Assembly: GCF_003583985.1 (NCBI RefSeq)
Contig: NZ_QXML01000003.1
Coordinates: 124,001-188,000 of the forward strand
DNA: 64,000 bases
From: Algoriphagus lacus
Lineage (GTDB): Bacteria > Bacteroidota > Bacteroidia > Cytophagales > Cyclobacteriaceae
Direction of reading: 5' to 3'
Below the pieces are notes generated by a model. It searched no databases. It saw nothing but the letters and a program-made list of their open reading frames with translations, and had not been told where the DNA came from. This document shows, piece after piece, positions 26,383 to 36,100 of this stretch (position 1 is its first letter; each line of letters starts with the position of its first letter). Position numbers and translations under genes: made by a program.

Positions 26383-27444
26383 TCAGGGATTCCAGTCAGC
26401 AGGAACGTCTACCGTAGTCCCGGGGATTACCCTGCAATCATCTGGGACAATTGCCCGATTTTGGCGGAAAGTCAGATCTGACTTGTCAATGTAAACTCTC
26501 TTGGAAGATTCACCGGCCGCCATAAAATAGCCCAAAACCACTTCGTCAGGATTATCCAAACTGATCATGTTTCCTCGGATGGTAGCGGGAGGGGGATCAA
26601 AGATCGACCCGCTGATCTCTGCCTGTTGCTTGACTAAGCGGAGAAATCGGTAGGCTTCCTTAGAAACTGAATATTGCTTCAGGTCTACCCGATATTTATT
26701 TACAAATCTAAATCCATCATCCTCGATGAATGCCGCCGGAATTCGGGTGGAAAGACCATTGAAATTGTCGTCCTGTGCGATGAAGATGCTTTGGTTTCTT
26801 GATATTTCAGTTCGGTAGCAAGTAGCACAGCAGGCCTTAGGTGCCGGAGTTCTATTTGGATTTGAATCCGACGGACGAATGGTAAATAGATCCGGGCGGG
26901 TCTCAAAGATGTAAGTCGCAGGGCTGTTTCGCCAAAAATAGAAGTTGTTTTGGTCGGCAGGATCGTTGATTTCTGCGACTAGTTGGACGCCTGATCTAGG
27001 AATTTCCTGTCCCTCCACGGGGATTGTAATTGTATTGATCGCAACGTTTTCAATTTCAGGAACAGACTCAACGCGTTCAGGAAGTGATGTATAGACCTTT
27101 CCTTCAACTGTCTGAATTTGAAGTGTGTAGCTTTTTCCTATTTCAGCCCTAAAACCCGCGGGAGTAAAATAAGTACCCCGTGCTTGAGCTCCCTCTTCCA
27201 AAAAGGTAATCCGTCCTTCATTGTCACGTACCACCACAGTCGCTCCAGAAACAGGCCGGATTAGTCCTTCAAAGGCACTTCCGTACGTGTCACTTCTGGT
27301 AAGAGAAATCGCATGTGGTCCCGGTCCGGTATGGATAAGTCCCTCCACAGTCAATAGCTGTTGACCCTCCGGTACATCTACTTCATAGGGATCGATGCAG
27401 GCCATGGGGAAGAGCAGTAAAATATAGATCAGTCTTTTCAGCAT
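26383..27444 (-). CDS. DUF4249 lipoprotein, partner of a TonB-dependent receptor
   Basis: The ATG at 27442-27444 gives MLKRLIYILLLFPMACIDP with a lipobox and Cys16. It sits 4 bp after the receptor stop codon, so it is the last gene of the operon. The 353-residue protein matches the DUF4249 family: LLTVEGLIHTGPGPHAISLTRS and GATVVVRDNEGRITFLEE near the front, and ATIRGNMISLDNPDEVVLGYFMAAGESSKRVYID near the end. A ...PKACCATCYR... cysteine cluster is seen around residues 210-217. DUF4249 proteins commonly accompany TonB receptors in Bacteroidota (known) and are thought to be surface lipoproteins; the ligand is unknown. Confidence 0.85.
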   Translation of the reverse strand: MLKRLIYILLLFPMACIDPYEVDVPEGQQLLTVEGLIHTGPGPHAISLTRSDTYGSAFEGLIRPVSGATVVVRDNEGRITFLEEGAQARGTYFTPAGFRAEIGKSYTLQIQTVEGKVYTSLPERVESVPEIENVAINTITIPVEGQEIPRSGVQLVAEINDPADQNNFYFWRNSPATYIFETRPDLFTIRPSDSNPNRTPAPKACCATCYRTEISRNQSIFIAQDDNFNGLSTRIPAAFIEDDGFRFVNKYRVDLKQYSVSKEAYRFLRLVKQQAEISGSIFDPPPATIRGNMISLDNPDEVVLGYFMAAGESSKRVYIDKSDLTFRQNRAIVPDDCRVIPGTTVDVPADWNP

Positions 27445-27448
27445 CGTG

Positions 27449-29851
27449 TCAAAATTTAAGGGCATAACTCAAGCTGGGAAGAGGCACGCCCAAAAGGGCC
27501 AATCGGAGGGCTTGTGGAGGTGATCCTTCCGCATCGTCAAAGTAAATGGAGAATGGATTTTTTCTCCCGTACACATTCAGTAATGAAAAGGTCCAATTTC
27601 CCTCGAAGAACTTCCCTTTTCCGTCAAATTTGAAATTGACTGCAAAGTCTAGGCGGTGAAAATCCGGCAGACGTTGTTGATTTCGGGCATCGAAGTAGGC
27701 CAGGTTATTACCAGAAAAATCAAACTTCGCCTCAGGGAAAGTTATTGGCCTTCCGGTACTATAGGCAAACGTGGCTGAAATGGAGGTATTGGTACTGACC
27801 TTGTAATTCCCGATTAAAGTCAGGTCATGCGGCTTGTCAAAGTTGGAAGCATACCATTCTCCATCGTTGATGTTTTCTTCTTCATACGCAGTGATCACTC
27901 TGCGAAGTGCTCTGGAATAGGTATAAGACACCCACCCGGTCAGTCTTCCCAGGTTTTTCTTCACATAAAGCTCTACCCCATAGGACTGTCCTTCCGCAGG
28001 AATCAGCTCGGTTTCGATGTGATTTTGAAGAATTAGGTTTGCGCCGTCTTTGTACTCGACCACATTCTGAAGGTCCTTGTAATAGACCTCGATGGAGGTT
28101 TCAAAGATGTTGCCCTTGAAGTTGTTGTAAAAACCCAAGGAGTATTGATCGGCGATCTGGGGTTCAAGGAAGTTGTCACTCAGTTTCCACACGTCCGATG
28201 GGGCAATGGTAGCCGTGTTGGAGATCAGGTGGATGAACTGATACATTTTGTTGTAGCCCAGTTTGATCGAACTGGCTTTGTTGAATGAGTACCGGAAGGA
28301 AGCTCTGGGCCCAAGTCCATCGTAGGTTTGGATCACTTCTCCTTCTCCATAAGCCGTTTCACCTATGGCACTTCCGTCGGAGATGGGTTCGTTTTCTGCA
28401 TATTGCCGGACTACCCGAGGTCCGAGGTATTGGTACATGTCATATCGAAGGCCATAGGAAAAGCCGAACTTCTCTCCGAGTTCAAACTCATGCTGAAAGT
28501 GTACTGCCGATTCCCTTCCGGCTTCGTCTTGGACTTTTTTGGGCAAAATTTCCTCATTGGCTCCAGCGGGAGTCAATTCACCGGGCTGGATCTGGACTTG
28601 CTTATACTCCCCTCCAAAGACAATTTTATTGGTCTCGCTCAGGTTGTAGCCCAGGAATACTTTTCCTCCCAAATCCTTGATGTCTGAATTGATGTCAAAA
28701 TCGTTGATTCCACTTTGGTTGAAAATCCCATAATTATACAAGGAATAAAAGCCCAAGGCCTCCAGGCTCAGTTTTGAGCTGAGTTGACTTTTCCACTGGA
28801 CTGAATGAGCGGTGTTCCTCCAGGAAATAGTGGTGTCAGATGAAAATGCAAAATCATCGTAGCTGGTGTAATAGCTGTAGGTGAATTCATTTTTGTCTGA
28901 AATCGGCGCATTGATCACCAAGTTGCCATCATAGAAGTTAGCCTGGGAATTTTTGAGCGTCGGGTTACTGAGCGAATTGAGAAACCAGTTGATGTAGGAA
29001 ATCCTAAAGCCTCCAAGAATCGACACTTTGTCTTTGATCAAAGGGCCGTTCAGGGAAAGTTTCCCCGAAAAATTACTAAGCATAAGGTCTCCTCCCCATT
29101 TATCCAGACCTCCAGCTTTGGGTAAAATATCCAAAATCGCGGAGCTTCTACCCCCAAATCGGGATGGGACGACTGCTTTGTACAGTGTCACGTCATTGAC
29201 CACGTCGGCATTGAATGCGGTAAACAAGCCAAACATGTGGGATGGATTGTAAATCGGCGCTCCGGCAAACTGAATCAGGTTTTGGTCTACCCCGCCACCA
29301 CGGACGTTCAGGCCGGAGGAAGCTTCTCCCACTTGGCTCACACCAGGAAGGGTTGCAAGAGACCGTACGATGTCGATTTCTCCCATGAAAGGAGGCAATT
29401 CCTTCATCGTGTTCATGCTCAGGGTGATCGCCCCCATGTCAGTTGACCTGATGTTTTTCTCCGGATCACTTCCATAAATGACCACGTCATCCAATTCAAA
29501 ATCCTCCTGTATCATCCGGATGGAAATTCTCCCGTCGCCTACCGCTGTGATGGGATATTCGATGGTTTCATAGCCCACGTACCGAAACTGCAGGTTGTAC
29601 TCTGCACGGTCCAGGACCAATTCAAATGCTCCGTTGTTGTCGGTAATCCGGTTGATATTCAACTCAGGAACTGTGATGGTGGCGCCGACCAATGCTTCAC
29701 CCGTTATTTCGTCAATGATCCGGCCGGAGATTTTAATCCCTTTAAGCTGCCCGATATCCCGGCCCACGACTTCTCGTTTCTCGGGTGTGGTAGTCTGTGC
29801 CAAAGCCAACTGCCCTGAGAGGAGAAGGATTAAGAGTAAAAATTTTTTCAT
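27449..29851 (-). CDS. TonB-dependent receptor with N-terminal carboxypeptidase-regulatory-like domain
   Basis: The ATG at 29849-29851 gives the signal peptide MKKFLLLILLLSGQLALAQ; the open frame continues upstream without support. The 800-residue outer-membrane transporter has a carboxypeptidase-regulatory-like domain (ISGRIIDEITGEALVGATITV, about residues 40-120), a plug (ITLSNMNTMKELPPFMGEIDIVRSLATLPGVSQVGEASSGLNVRGGGVDQNLIQFAGAPIYNPSH in outline), and a beta-barrel ending in ...SLSYALKF with a terminal aromatic residue. It sits between a kelch/IPT lipoprotein and a DUF4249 lipoprotein, in the same direction with small gaps. Uptake of an unidentified nutrient is the usual role. Confidence 0.93.
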   Translation of the reverse strand: MKKFLLLILLLSGQLALAQTTTPEKREVVGRDIGQLKGIKISGRIIDEITGEALVGATITVPELNINRITDNNGAFELVLDRAEYNLQFRYVGYETIEYPITAVGDGRISIRMIQEDFELDDVVIYGSDPEKNIRSTDMGAITLSMNTMKELPPFMGEIDIVRSLATLPGVSQVGEASSGLNVRGGGVDQNLIQFAGAPIYNPSHMFGLFTAFNADVVNDVTLYKAVVPSRFGGRSSAILDILPKAGGLDKWGGDLMLSNFSGKLSLNGPLIKDKVSILGGFRISYINWFLNSLSNPTLKNSQANFYDGNLVINAPISDKNEFTYSYYTSYDDFAFSSDTTISWRNTAHSVQWKSQLSSKLSLEALGFYSLYNYGIFNQSGINDFDINSDIKDLGGKVFLGYNLSETNKIVFGGEYKQVQIQPGELTPAGANEEILPKKVQDEAGRESAVHFQHEFELGEKFGFSYGLRYDMYQYLGPRVVRQYAENEPISDGSAIGETAYGEGEVIQTYDGLGPRASFRYSFNKASSIKLGYNKMYQFIHLISNTATIAPSDVWKLSDNFLEPQIADQYSLGFYNNFKGNIFETSIEVYYKDLQNVVEYKDGANLILQNHIETELIPAEGQSYGVELYVKKNLGRLTGWVSYTYSRALRRVITAYEEENINDGEWYASNFDKPHDLTLIGNYKVSTNTSISATFAYSTGRPITFPEAKFDFSGNNLAYFDARNQQRLPDFHRLDFAVNFKFDGKGKFFEGNWTFSLLNVYGRKNPFSIYFDDAEGSPPQALRLALLGVPLPSLSYALKF

Positions 29852-29861
29852 AGGCTTAAGA

Positions 29862-31322
29862 TTAAATTCCATCGGGATCAAATCGATAAAGTTCCATCGG
29901 GAGATTTCCCGAAACAGAAACCTCAGCGGCTCTGAGGATGTAAATCTGTCCATTGAAGGTATAATATCCGATATTCACACTCTGTGGCAATCCAGGGATG
30001 TTGTTTTTGGTTTTCCAATTGAGAGTCTTCAGGTCAAGTTCCCAAAGCTGATCGGTGCGACGATAGAGTCCGATGTAAACCTTGTCTCCAATGACCTGAG
30101 CCATTCCAAAACCGTTTTCCAGTTGCCCCGGATAAGATGTAAAGACTCTCCAGCTGTCAGACTGTGGGCTGTACTCCCAAATAGTTCGATCCTGTGCAAT
30201 GAAGTAGACCTTGTTTTGGTAGATAAAGTAGGCAAGACTATAGTCTATATCTAGGGGAGTGCTGCCCAGCAAGGCCCAAGCCTTGGTGGCAGAATTGTAC
30301 TTTCTGATTCCACGGGTTCCTATGCCAGTACCTCCTGCGAGAAAAAGTTGCCCATCCAATTCAAAAGCCAAAGATCTGAAACTGTCGAAAGGAAGATCAG
30401 GAAGGGGTTCAAAAGTACTTCCGTTAATTTTCCAAAATTCCCTGCTGTAGGTAAAAACATCCCGATCTACTTCAATTCCTCCTCCACCCAAATAACCGGA
30501 AGTTGCGAAGGCTCCTTCTACCGGAGTTCCTGGGAAATTGACAGCCGTCCAGGTTCCGGATTGGGGATTGAATCGCTGGAAACCCGGAAAATATCCTGCC
30601 AATCTGGAAATTCCCAATCCGGCAAACAGGCCATCCTGATTTTGGAAAAAGACATTTTCATAGATCCGTCTTCCTTCGGGAAACTGGCCCACCAAGGTGA
30701 ATTTTCCGGATCGGTACTCAAATTTTTGACTGAATTCCAAAACCCGATCCTGAATCTGAACCCGGATGGGCACTACGACCTGGCCGGAAGGATTGGGGAT
30801 TCTGACCCTTAGACGAGTTTCAAAAACGTTTTCGAGGATTGTGGCTTCTTGAGTTCCGAAGAAAACCTTGGTTCCTTGGGGAAAATTTCTGCCCTGGATG
30901 ATCATTTCGCTCCCGGGTATGGAAAATGTAGGGCTAAAGGATTCGATTATCGGATTGAGCGTGGTTAGTTCCAGTACTTCACCGAAGATTTCCACTCCGT
31001 TCACTTCCACAAAGGCTTTTGCGAAATAAGGTTGATTGATCTGTAGCCCGGTAGTTTCTCCGATAAATCTCCCCGCGCTTTCTTTTACTCCCAAAGAAAT
31101 GACGATCGGAGAGGAAAAGTTTTCATTGGTGGATAGATAAAATCCGTGATCCGATGCGGAAATGGGCTGATTGGTGATGAGGCGTCCTAACATGCGGACC
31201 TTATCACCGCTCACAAAAATCACCTCTTCAGTCACTACTACAGTAGTGACATCTTCCTCCTGGGTGCAGGCCCATCCAGTCAAAAGCACCAGAAATATGC
31301 TCAATGACAGTAGTTTTCGCAT
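29862..31322 (-). CDS. IPT/kelch-repeat lipoprotein of the TonB receptor operon
   Basis: The ATG at 31320-31322 gives MRKLLSLSIFLVLLTGWACTQ with Cys19 as the lipid site. About 486 residues follow. An IPT/TIG domain is seen at roughly 135-215 (PIIESFSPTFSIPGSEMIIQGRNFPQGTKVFFG). It is followed by a kelch-type beta-propeller: LFLAGGTGIGTRGIRKYNSATKAWALLG, VYFIAQDRTIWEYSPQSDSW and VYIGLYRRTDQLWELDLKTLNWKTK repeat at about 50-residue intervals. It is the first gene of the operon and 10 bp from the receptor. Surface ligand capture is the likely role (inference). Confidence 0.85.
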   Translation of the reverse strand: MRKLLSLSIFLVLLTGWACTQEEDVTTVVVTEEVIFVSGDKVRMLGRLITNQPISASDHGFYLSTNENFSSPIVISLGVKESAGRFIGETTGLQINQPYFAKAFVEVNGVEIFGEVLELTTLNPIIESFSPTFSIPGSEMIIQGRNFPQGTKVFFGTQEATILENVFETRLRVRIPNPSGQVVVPIRVQIQDRVLEFSQKFEYRSGKFTLVGQFPEGRRIYENVFFQNQDGLFAGLGISRLAGYFPGFQRFNPQSGTWTAVNFPGTPVEGAFATSGYLGGGGIEVDRDVFTYSREFWKINGSTFEPLPDLPFDSFRSLAFELDGQLFLAGGTGIGTRGIRKYNSATKAWALLGSTPLDIDYSLAYFIYQNKVYFIAQDRTIWEYSPQSDSWRVFTSYPGQLENGFGMAQVIGDKVYIGLYRRTDQLWELDLKTLNWKTKNNIPGLPQSVNIGYYTFNGQIYILRAAEVSVSGNLPMELYRFDPDGI

Positions 31323-31346
31323 GTAATAGTGGTAGTTGATAGGGGT

Positions 31347-31376
31347 CAAAAATAGAAAAAACAGGTATTAAGTCAA
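31347..31376 (-). promoter_or_regulatory. Consensus promoter of the TonB receptor operon
   Basis: On the minus strand TTG (31374-31376) is followed after exactly 19 bp by TATTTTTG (31347-31354), a full match to the Bacteroidota -33/-7 layout. The start of transcription would be near 31341, about 20 nt before the ATG. An ACAGGT...ACCTGT inverted repeat (31361-31381) lies between and over the two elements. Confidence 0.65.
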
Positions 31377-31381
31377 CCTGT
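31355..31381 (-). terminator. Inverted repeat: weak terminator or operator
   Basis: ACAGGT and ACCTGT (31361-31366, 31376-31381) are 6-bp arms with a 9-base spacer. On the minus strand they are followed by TTTTTTC, as for an intrinsic terminator of trmN6. The same bases overlap the promoter of the next operon, so the element could instead bind a regulator. Confidence 0.4.
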
Positions 31382-31438
31382 CAAAATCAGTACAGGGTTT
31401 ATTTAACAAAAATCAAAACGTTTTTGAACTGGGTTCCC

Positions 31439-32146
31439 TCAATACCCCAATAAAAATCCGGAAAGCAGGTTGGAATATGTCTCGGTGTAATAGCCGCTTT
31501 CATCTTTCAGGGTGATTTCGATTTCCTCCATCAGCCTTTTTGCAAAAGAAAATCCACTGATTTCCCGATACACCGGTTTGCTGGGTGAGTCTTTTACCCG
31601 CGCCTTTTGGAAAGGAAAAAGCCCGGACTTTTCGGCCAGACTTTCAAAATCCTGCATCTGTCTAGGAGGTAAAATCACCCAAAATGATCCATGTGGAGAA
31701 AGCAACTTTCCGGTTTTTTCAATCAATTCCGAAAATGGCATCTCGTCGGTGTGAAGTGCTTTGTTGCGTTTGGAATCGGAAGATTTGAGATGGTCCGGAA
31801 AAAAAGGAGGATTACTGACGATCAAATCAAATTGAGGCTGTTCCGGAAAATCCTGGAATCTTCCCTGAAATAAGGAAAGTCGCTCCGAAAATCTGCTTTC
31901 ACTAAAATTCTCCACAGCCTGCTCGGCAGCATCTTCGTCGATTTCTATGGCGGTTACAGAGGAATTGGGAAATCGCTGAGCCATCATGAGCGCTATCACT
32001 CCAGTGCCCGTGCCGACATCAAGAATTGTTGTAGGTTTTTCTGCCAAAGTCAAGGTGCCCAAAAGAATCGCATCTGTGCTGATTTTCATCGCACAGCGAT
32101 CCTGATGAATCCGGAATTGCTGAAACTGAAACCAGGAATTGCCCAT
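31439..32146 (-). CDS. trmN6: tRNA1(Val) (adenine(37)-N6)-methyltransferase-like
   Basis: This 235-residue class I N6-adenine methyltransferase belongs to the YfiC/TrmN6 type. The N-terminus FQFQQFRIHQDRCAMKISTDAILLG is characteristic. Motif I is ILDVGTGTGVIALMMAQR and the catalytic NPPFF motif is in FDLIVSNPPFFPDHL. It methylates A37 of tRNA-Val in E. coli (known). Its ATG overlaps the stop of the upstream DUF2179 gene by one base (TAATG), so the two are coupled. Confidence 0.88.
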   Translation of the reverse strand: MGNSWFQFQQFRIHQDRCAMKISTDAILLGTLTLAEKPTTILDVGTGTGVIALMMAQRFPNSSVTAIEIDEDAAEQAVENFSESRFSERLSLFQGRFQDFPEQPQFDLIVSNPPFFPDHLKSSDSKRNKALHTDEMPFSELIEKTGKLLSPHGSFWVILPPRQMQDFESLAEKSGLFPFQKARVKDSPSKPVYREISGFSFAKRLMEEIEITLKDESGYYTETYSNLLSGFLLGY

Positions 32147-32748
32147 TAGGTACGGGCTCTGCTGAAGAAACGGGAGCGGAAACCGACACGGTCCTCCATC
32201 ACGTTCAGTTCCTCTTCGGATACCCGCTTCACACTTTCGATGGTGTAAAAGGCCTTTTCATCTACCTCTTTTACTTTCTCGATGAATTCTTTAAGTACTT
32301 CCCGCTTCATGACTGTGAAGAGCAGGTTGACTTTTCCAAATCGACCCTCACCTCCCACGTTGGTGAATCGGTAGTTTTTTTCCTTCATAAACTCAAGCAG
32401 CTCTGGAAGTGGCTGTGGTGTAATTACACGGACCAGAACCCTTCCTAAGGCCAGCTTTTCATCCAAAGTCATCCCCACGTAGGTTCCTGTGGCGAATCCG
32501 CCGGCATAAGCAATGTAGGAGAGGGGATTGTTGACATTCTGGAAAATCTGGCCGATCGCCAACAGCCAAATCATGGCCTCGAAAAATCCCAAAATGGGTA
32601 CGATGTTCTTTTTCCCGTTCATCATGAACATGATCCGAAGGGTATTGATCGACACGTCTCCAATCCTAGCTACGAAAATCAGCAAAGGCATCAGTACGTA
32701 ATTGAGGAGGTTGTCAGAGATTCCCAGGGAATTAAACAGGTCTTGCAT
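32146..32748 (-). CDS. DUF2179 / UPF0316 membrane protein
   Basis: The 200-residue protein has about three N-terminal hydrophobic segments (15-100) containing VARIGDVSINTLRIMFMMNGKKNIVPILGFFEAMIWLLAIGQIFQN, characteristic of UPF0316. The C-terminal cytoplasmic DUF2179 domain covers about 115-185 (LLFTVMKREVLKEFIEKVKEVDEKAFYTIESVKRV). DUF2179 domains are thought to bind small ligands or metal ions, but the role here is unknown. It forms a two-gene operon with trmN6. Confidence 0.85.
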   Translation of the reverse strand: MQDLFNSLGISDNLLNYVLMPLLIFVARIGDVSINTLRIMFMMNGKKNIVPILGFFEAMIWLLAIGQIFQNVNNPLSYIAYAGGFATGTYVGMTLDEKLALGRVLVRVITPQPLPELLEFMKEKNYRFTNVGGEGRFGKVNLLFTVMKREVLKEFIEKVKEVDEKAFYTIESVKRVSEEELNVMEDRVGFRSRFFSRART

Positions 32749-33176
32749 GAGTCATTCAAAAGCTTGGGCAAAAATACTCCTTTTCTTTGGTATGGGGGTG
32801 GAATAGGTCCGATGCTTTCTAAAATCCTCTTGCGACAGGTTAAAAAATGTAGTTTAAATATAAAAAAATGTAAATATTTTAATGAAAAATAAATATTATA
32901 GCTATTTTTTGATTTTATAAAATAATATTCCTACATTCTTCAAGTTTTCGGTAGGTTCTATGTTTTTTGACTTTTTATTCTTTGAGGTTGGTAATTGCAA
33001 TCGCAGAAAACAAGGTTTTCATTTCGCGATTGAGTGTTTAGTCAAAAATAGGAAGCCCACTTTTAGATAAATTTTAAGATTTATCCAGTTAAGGAAATTT
33101 CGTTCCGGTTCGATAAAGTCCAAGGATTAAGTTTTTCAGAATCAATTGATTTTTTACTCATATAAACCAAAATGCC
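32749..33176. other. AT-rich 428-bp gap before the 1363-residue protein gene
   Basis: No gene is supported here. It contains the minus-strand -7 element TATTTTTG at 32769-32776 (for the DUF2179 gene) and long A/T-rich stretches. A perfect inverted repeat, GATAAAT-TTTAAG-ATTTATC, lies at 33066-33085, about 92 bp upstream of the large gene. I see no complete plus-strand TAnnTTTG; TATTCTTTG-like strings near 32976 have the wrong spacing. The gap is much richer in A and T than its neighbours. Confidence 0.5.
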
Positions 33177-36100
33177 ATGTTTAAATCGAAAACAGTTTTC
33201 TATTTGCGCTCGGAAAACAATGAATTGTTTGATGGAGCCGAGACTGGAAACCCAGTAAAGTTGGTGGGGGAAATTCAGCAAACTCCCCGTGAAAATGAAT
33301 TTCAGGTCAAAAAAGGATTTATAGACATCGGGAAAATCCCAGTCTTGGAAAAATCGGATTCATTCACATTGGAGGCAGTGATCCAGCCAAAAAAAATCGG
33401 TGGTACGCGACAAAATATCCTCGAATCTCAATCTCCTCCTGCGGCAGTTTTTCTGGATAATCTCGGTAATATAAACGGGAGTGTGCATACTTCTGCAGGT
33501 TGGCAAGTGATCACCTCCCCGAATCCTTTGCCTCAGAACAAGGAAGTTCATGTAAGATTTTCCCGCTCTTCCACTGGCACCAATACTCTTGAACTTGATG
33601 ATAAAGTAGTGGCTTCCAAAGATATTCCAGGCAAGTTGGTTCCAGTTGGTAATTTAGGATTTAAAGCGGGTGCCGGGATGGATGGGAGAGCATTCCAATT
33701 TGAGGGATTGCTTTCCGAAATTCAGATAAAAAATGGGGCAATTTCAGGTTTGGAAATTCAAAAAAGGGCCAAGGATGCTTTAATATTGGAAAAAGCGATC
33801 CAATTAAAAATCGGAGCCAGGGCCAAGGTAAGAGTAGTCCCGAGCATGGATGAAAGTCATGCTCGGCTACTTCCCATCAAAGACATCATGAATGCGGTGG
33901 GAGTTGAAAAACTCAGTGACTTGGATCAATTGAGAATAGCCGCCCCTACCAGCATCACCAGAGGTAAGGTGATGATAGCATCCAGAAAAAATGACAATCT
34001 GGGAGTGAATTGGGGATTGATTGCAAAGGATTTTGTAAAAATGAAGCCGGCTGATAAAAAGGTTCATTTGGCAAAATTCCTACCAAACAGAAACAGCAGT
34101 CCTCTGATTCTTTCTTCTCTCAAAAAGGAAACTCCGACAACTCCGACGACCACCACAGCCACACCAAGAACCACAGGCAGCATTCTGTTGACCAACCGCA
34201 CTTTGGGAACTAGGCTGGATGCATTTACCACGGATATTAGGACTGGAGTCAGAATACCCAAAGAAGTCATTGCCTCCAGCCCAACGATAGAGGCAAGCCG
34301 GGTTTCCCAGCCGATAAATGCCTCGGTTCTATTGGATGCGAAGAAACTCACGGTCAAGGATCCGGAGATAGCAAGCCGATTGATGAGTAAAAGCCCAAAA
34401 AGTTGGCCCACCTTGACCAACCAGACCAGGGTGATGTCTCTGACTACCCTTCCTGTAAACCAATCGGTCATCATCGCAGGCGTCCTTGACCTCACCAATA
34501 TCAGGCTAAGCATTGAGGCAAATGTTGAAAAACTGATCATCATTGCAGAGCAGATCATCTGTGGTCCCAATGCAGAAATTACCTGGAAAAGACCGGGAGG
34601 CTCTACTCCGCCTCGACTCGATGATCCATCTCTGGACGGAAGGGGCTGGTCGGGAATCCGAACCAATGGGAATAACAGGCACGGGCTGAACGGTGAAGAT
34701 GCCCGGTCAGGATCCGTAGGTATAGGTGGCGCAAACGGACTGAATGCACCTGAACTTGAAATCTGGGTAAAAAACCTTACCAATATTCCTAAGATCGATA
34801 TCAATGGAGAGGACGGAATAATTGGAGGAAGAGGTCAGAAAGGAGGGCGCGGAGGAGATGGGGCCGATGGAGAAGGTGGGAAATGGGCCTGGTTTTTTGG
34901 AAAACACTGTGTGTCTGACCCTGGAGACGGAGGGGACGGCGGAGATGGCGGAAGAGGGGGAAACGGCGGAAGAGGGGGAAATGGTGGTAACGGCGGTAAA
35001 ATCACCATCGGAGTGTTGGATGGAACCCTTGCCCAAACAGTTACGGCCAATGCTTTCAGAATAAAAAATGAAGGGGGGCGGGCCGGAAGAGGTGGGCCTG
35101 GAGGTAATGGTGGACTCGGAGGAAGAGGCGGAAGAAGCGGTAATGGGGAGGTCTGCAGGGATGCAAGAAATGGCTCCAACGGTGCCCAAGGCCAGCCAGG
35201 GGCAGTGGGTCCCGATGGAACCCGAGGAGGTATTGATGCTTCCAATGAGTTTTTTCAGTTTAGTGAGGATGCATGGAATGATTTGCTGACCCGACCTTTT
35301 ATTACCGAACTCAATCCTGTGGAGATTTTCCCGGGTAATTCCATCACCATAAGAGGAAGTAGATTTGCCAACAACGACCGGGTGATTATAGAAGGAGGGA
35401 TTACCTTGGTGCCTACCATCAATGCGGACGAAAGTATTTCAGTAACCATTCCATCCAATATTTCAGGAGGCCAGAAATCGATTTTTCTCCGAAGAGCCTT
35501 TGATAACACAGAAAGTAACAGACTTCTCATCCGGGTGAAACCCCAACTTGATAATCTTCCTGCTGTACTTCCCCCCATGGCTACTGTGGAGATTACCGGT
35601 AAAGCATTCCTTAACGGGGCTTCTGTAATCGTAGATGGAAAAGCCGTTCCCGGAACATTTATTTCCCAAACACGGATCCGCTTTATAATGCCTGGAACAA
35701 ATGGTACAGGTTCTGCAGGAGGGAGTGTGTCCATTCAGGTCAGAAATCCAGATGGACTAATTAGCAATTCCAGAACAGCGACCAAACCTCGAATTCTCGA
35801 AATCCCCTTTACCTATGGGGTTCACAATTTGCCTTTCGACAATTTCACAGACGGTATTCCTTCTTGGGGCACTTTTGAGGACACTTTCGGAGCGGCAGAG
35901 GTTTGGCATGAGTTGTTGGATCCAGTATTTGGACATCCGGTCCTTACCGGTGCATTTTACCTCTTTTATGAGCACTTCCTTAAGGGGGAAGCCAATGGAG
36001 GTCTTGCCACTGGATTTTGTACTTCCTTGGCTAGTGTGGTCGCCGATAAACTTTGGAAAGGCGAAACCAATGCGATCACCACGTCCAAAGCCAGTATTCA

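Noticed and set aside
34064..35245. Long minus-strand open frames opposite the glycine-rich part of the mosaic protein
   Set aside because: They are produced by the GC-rich glycine codons on the plus strand (Pro/Ser-rich read-out on the other strand) and have no recognisable domains.
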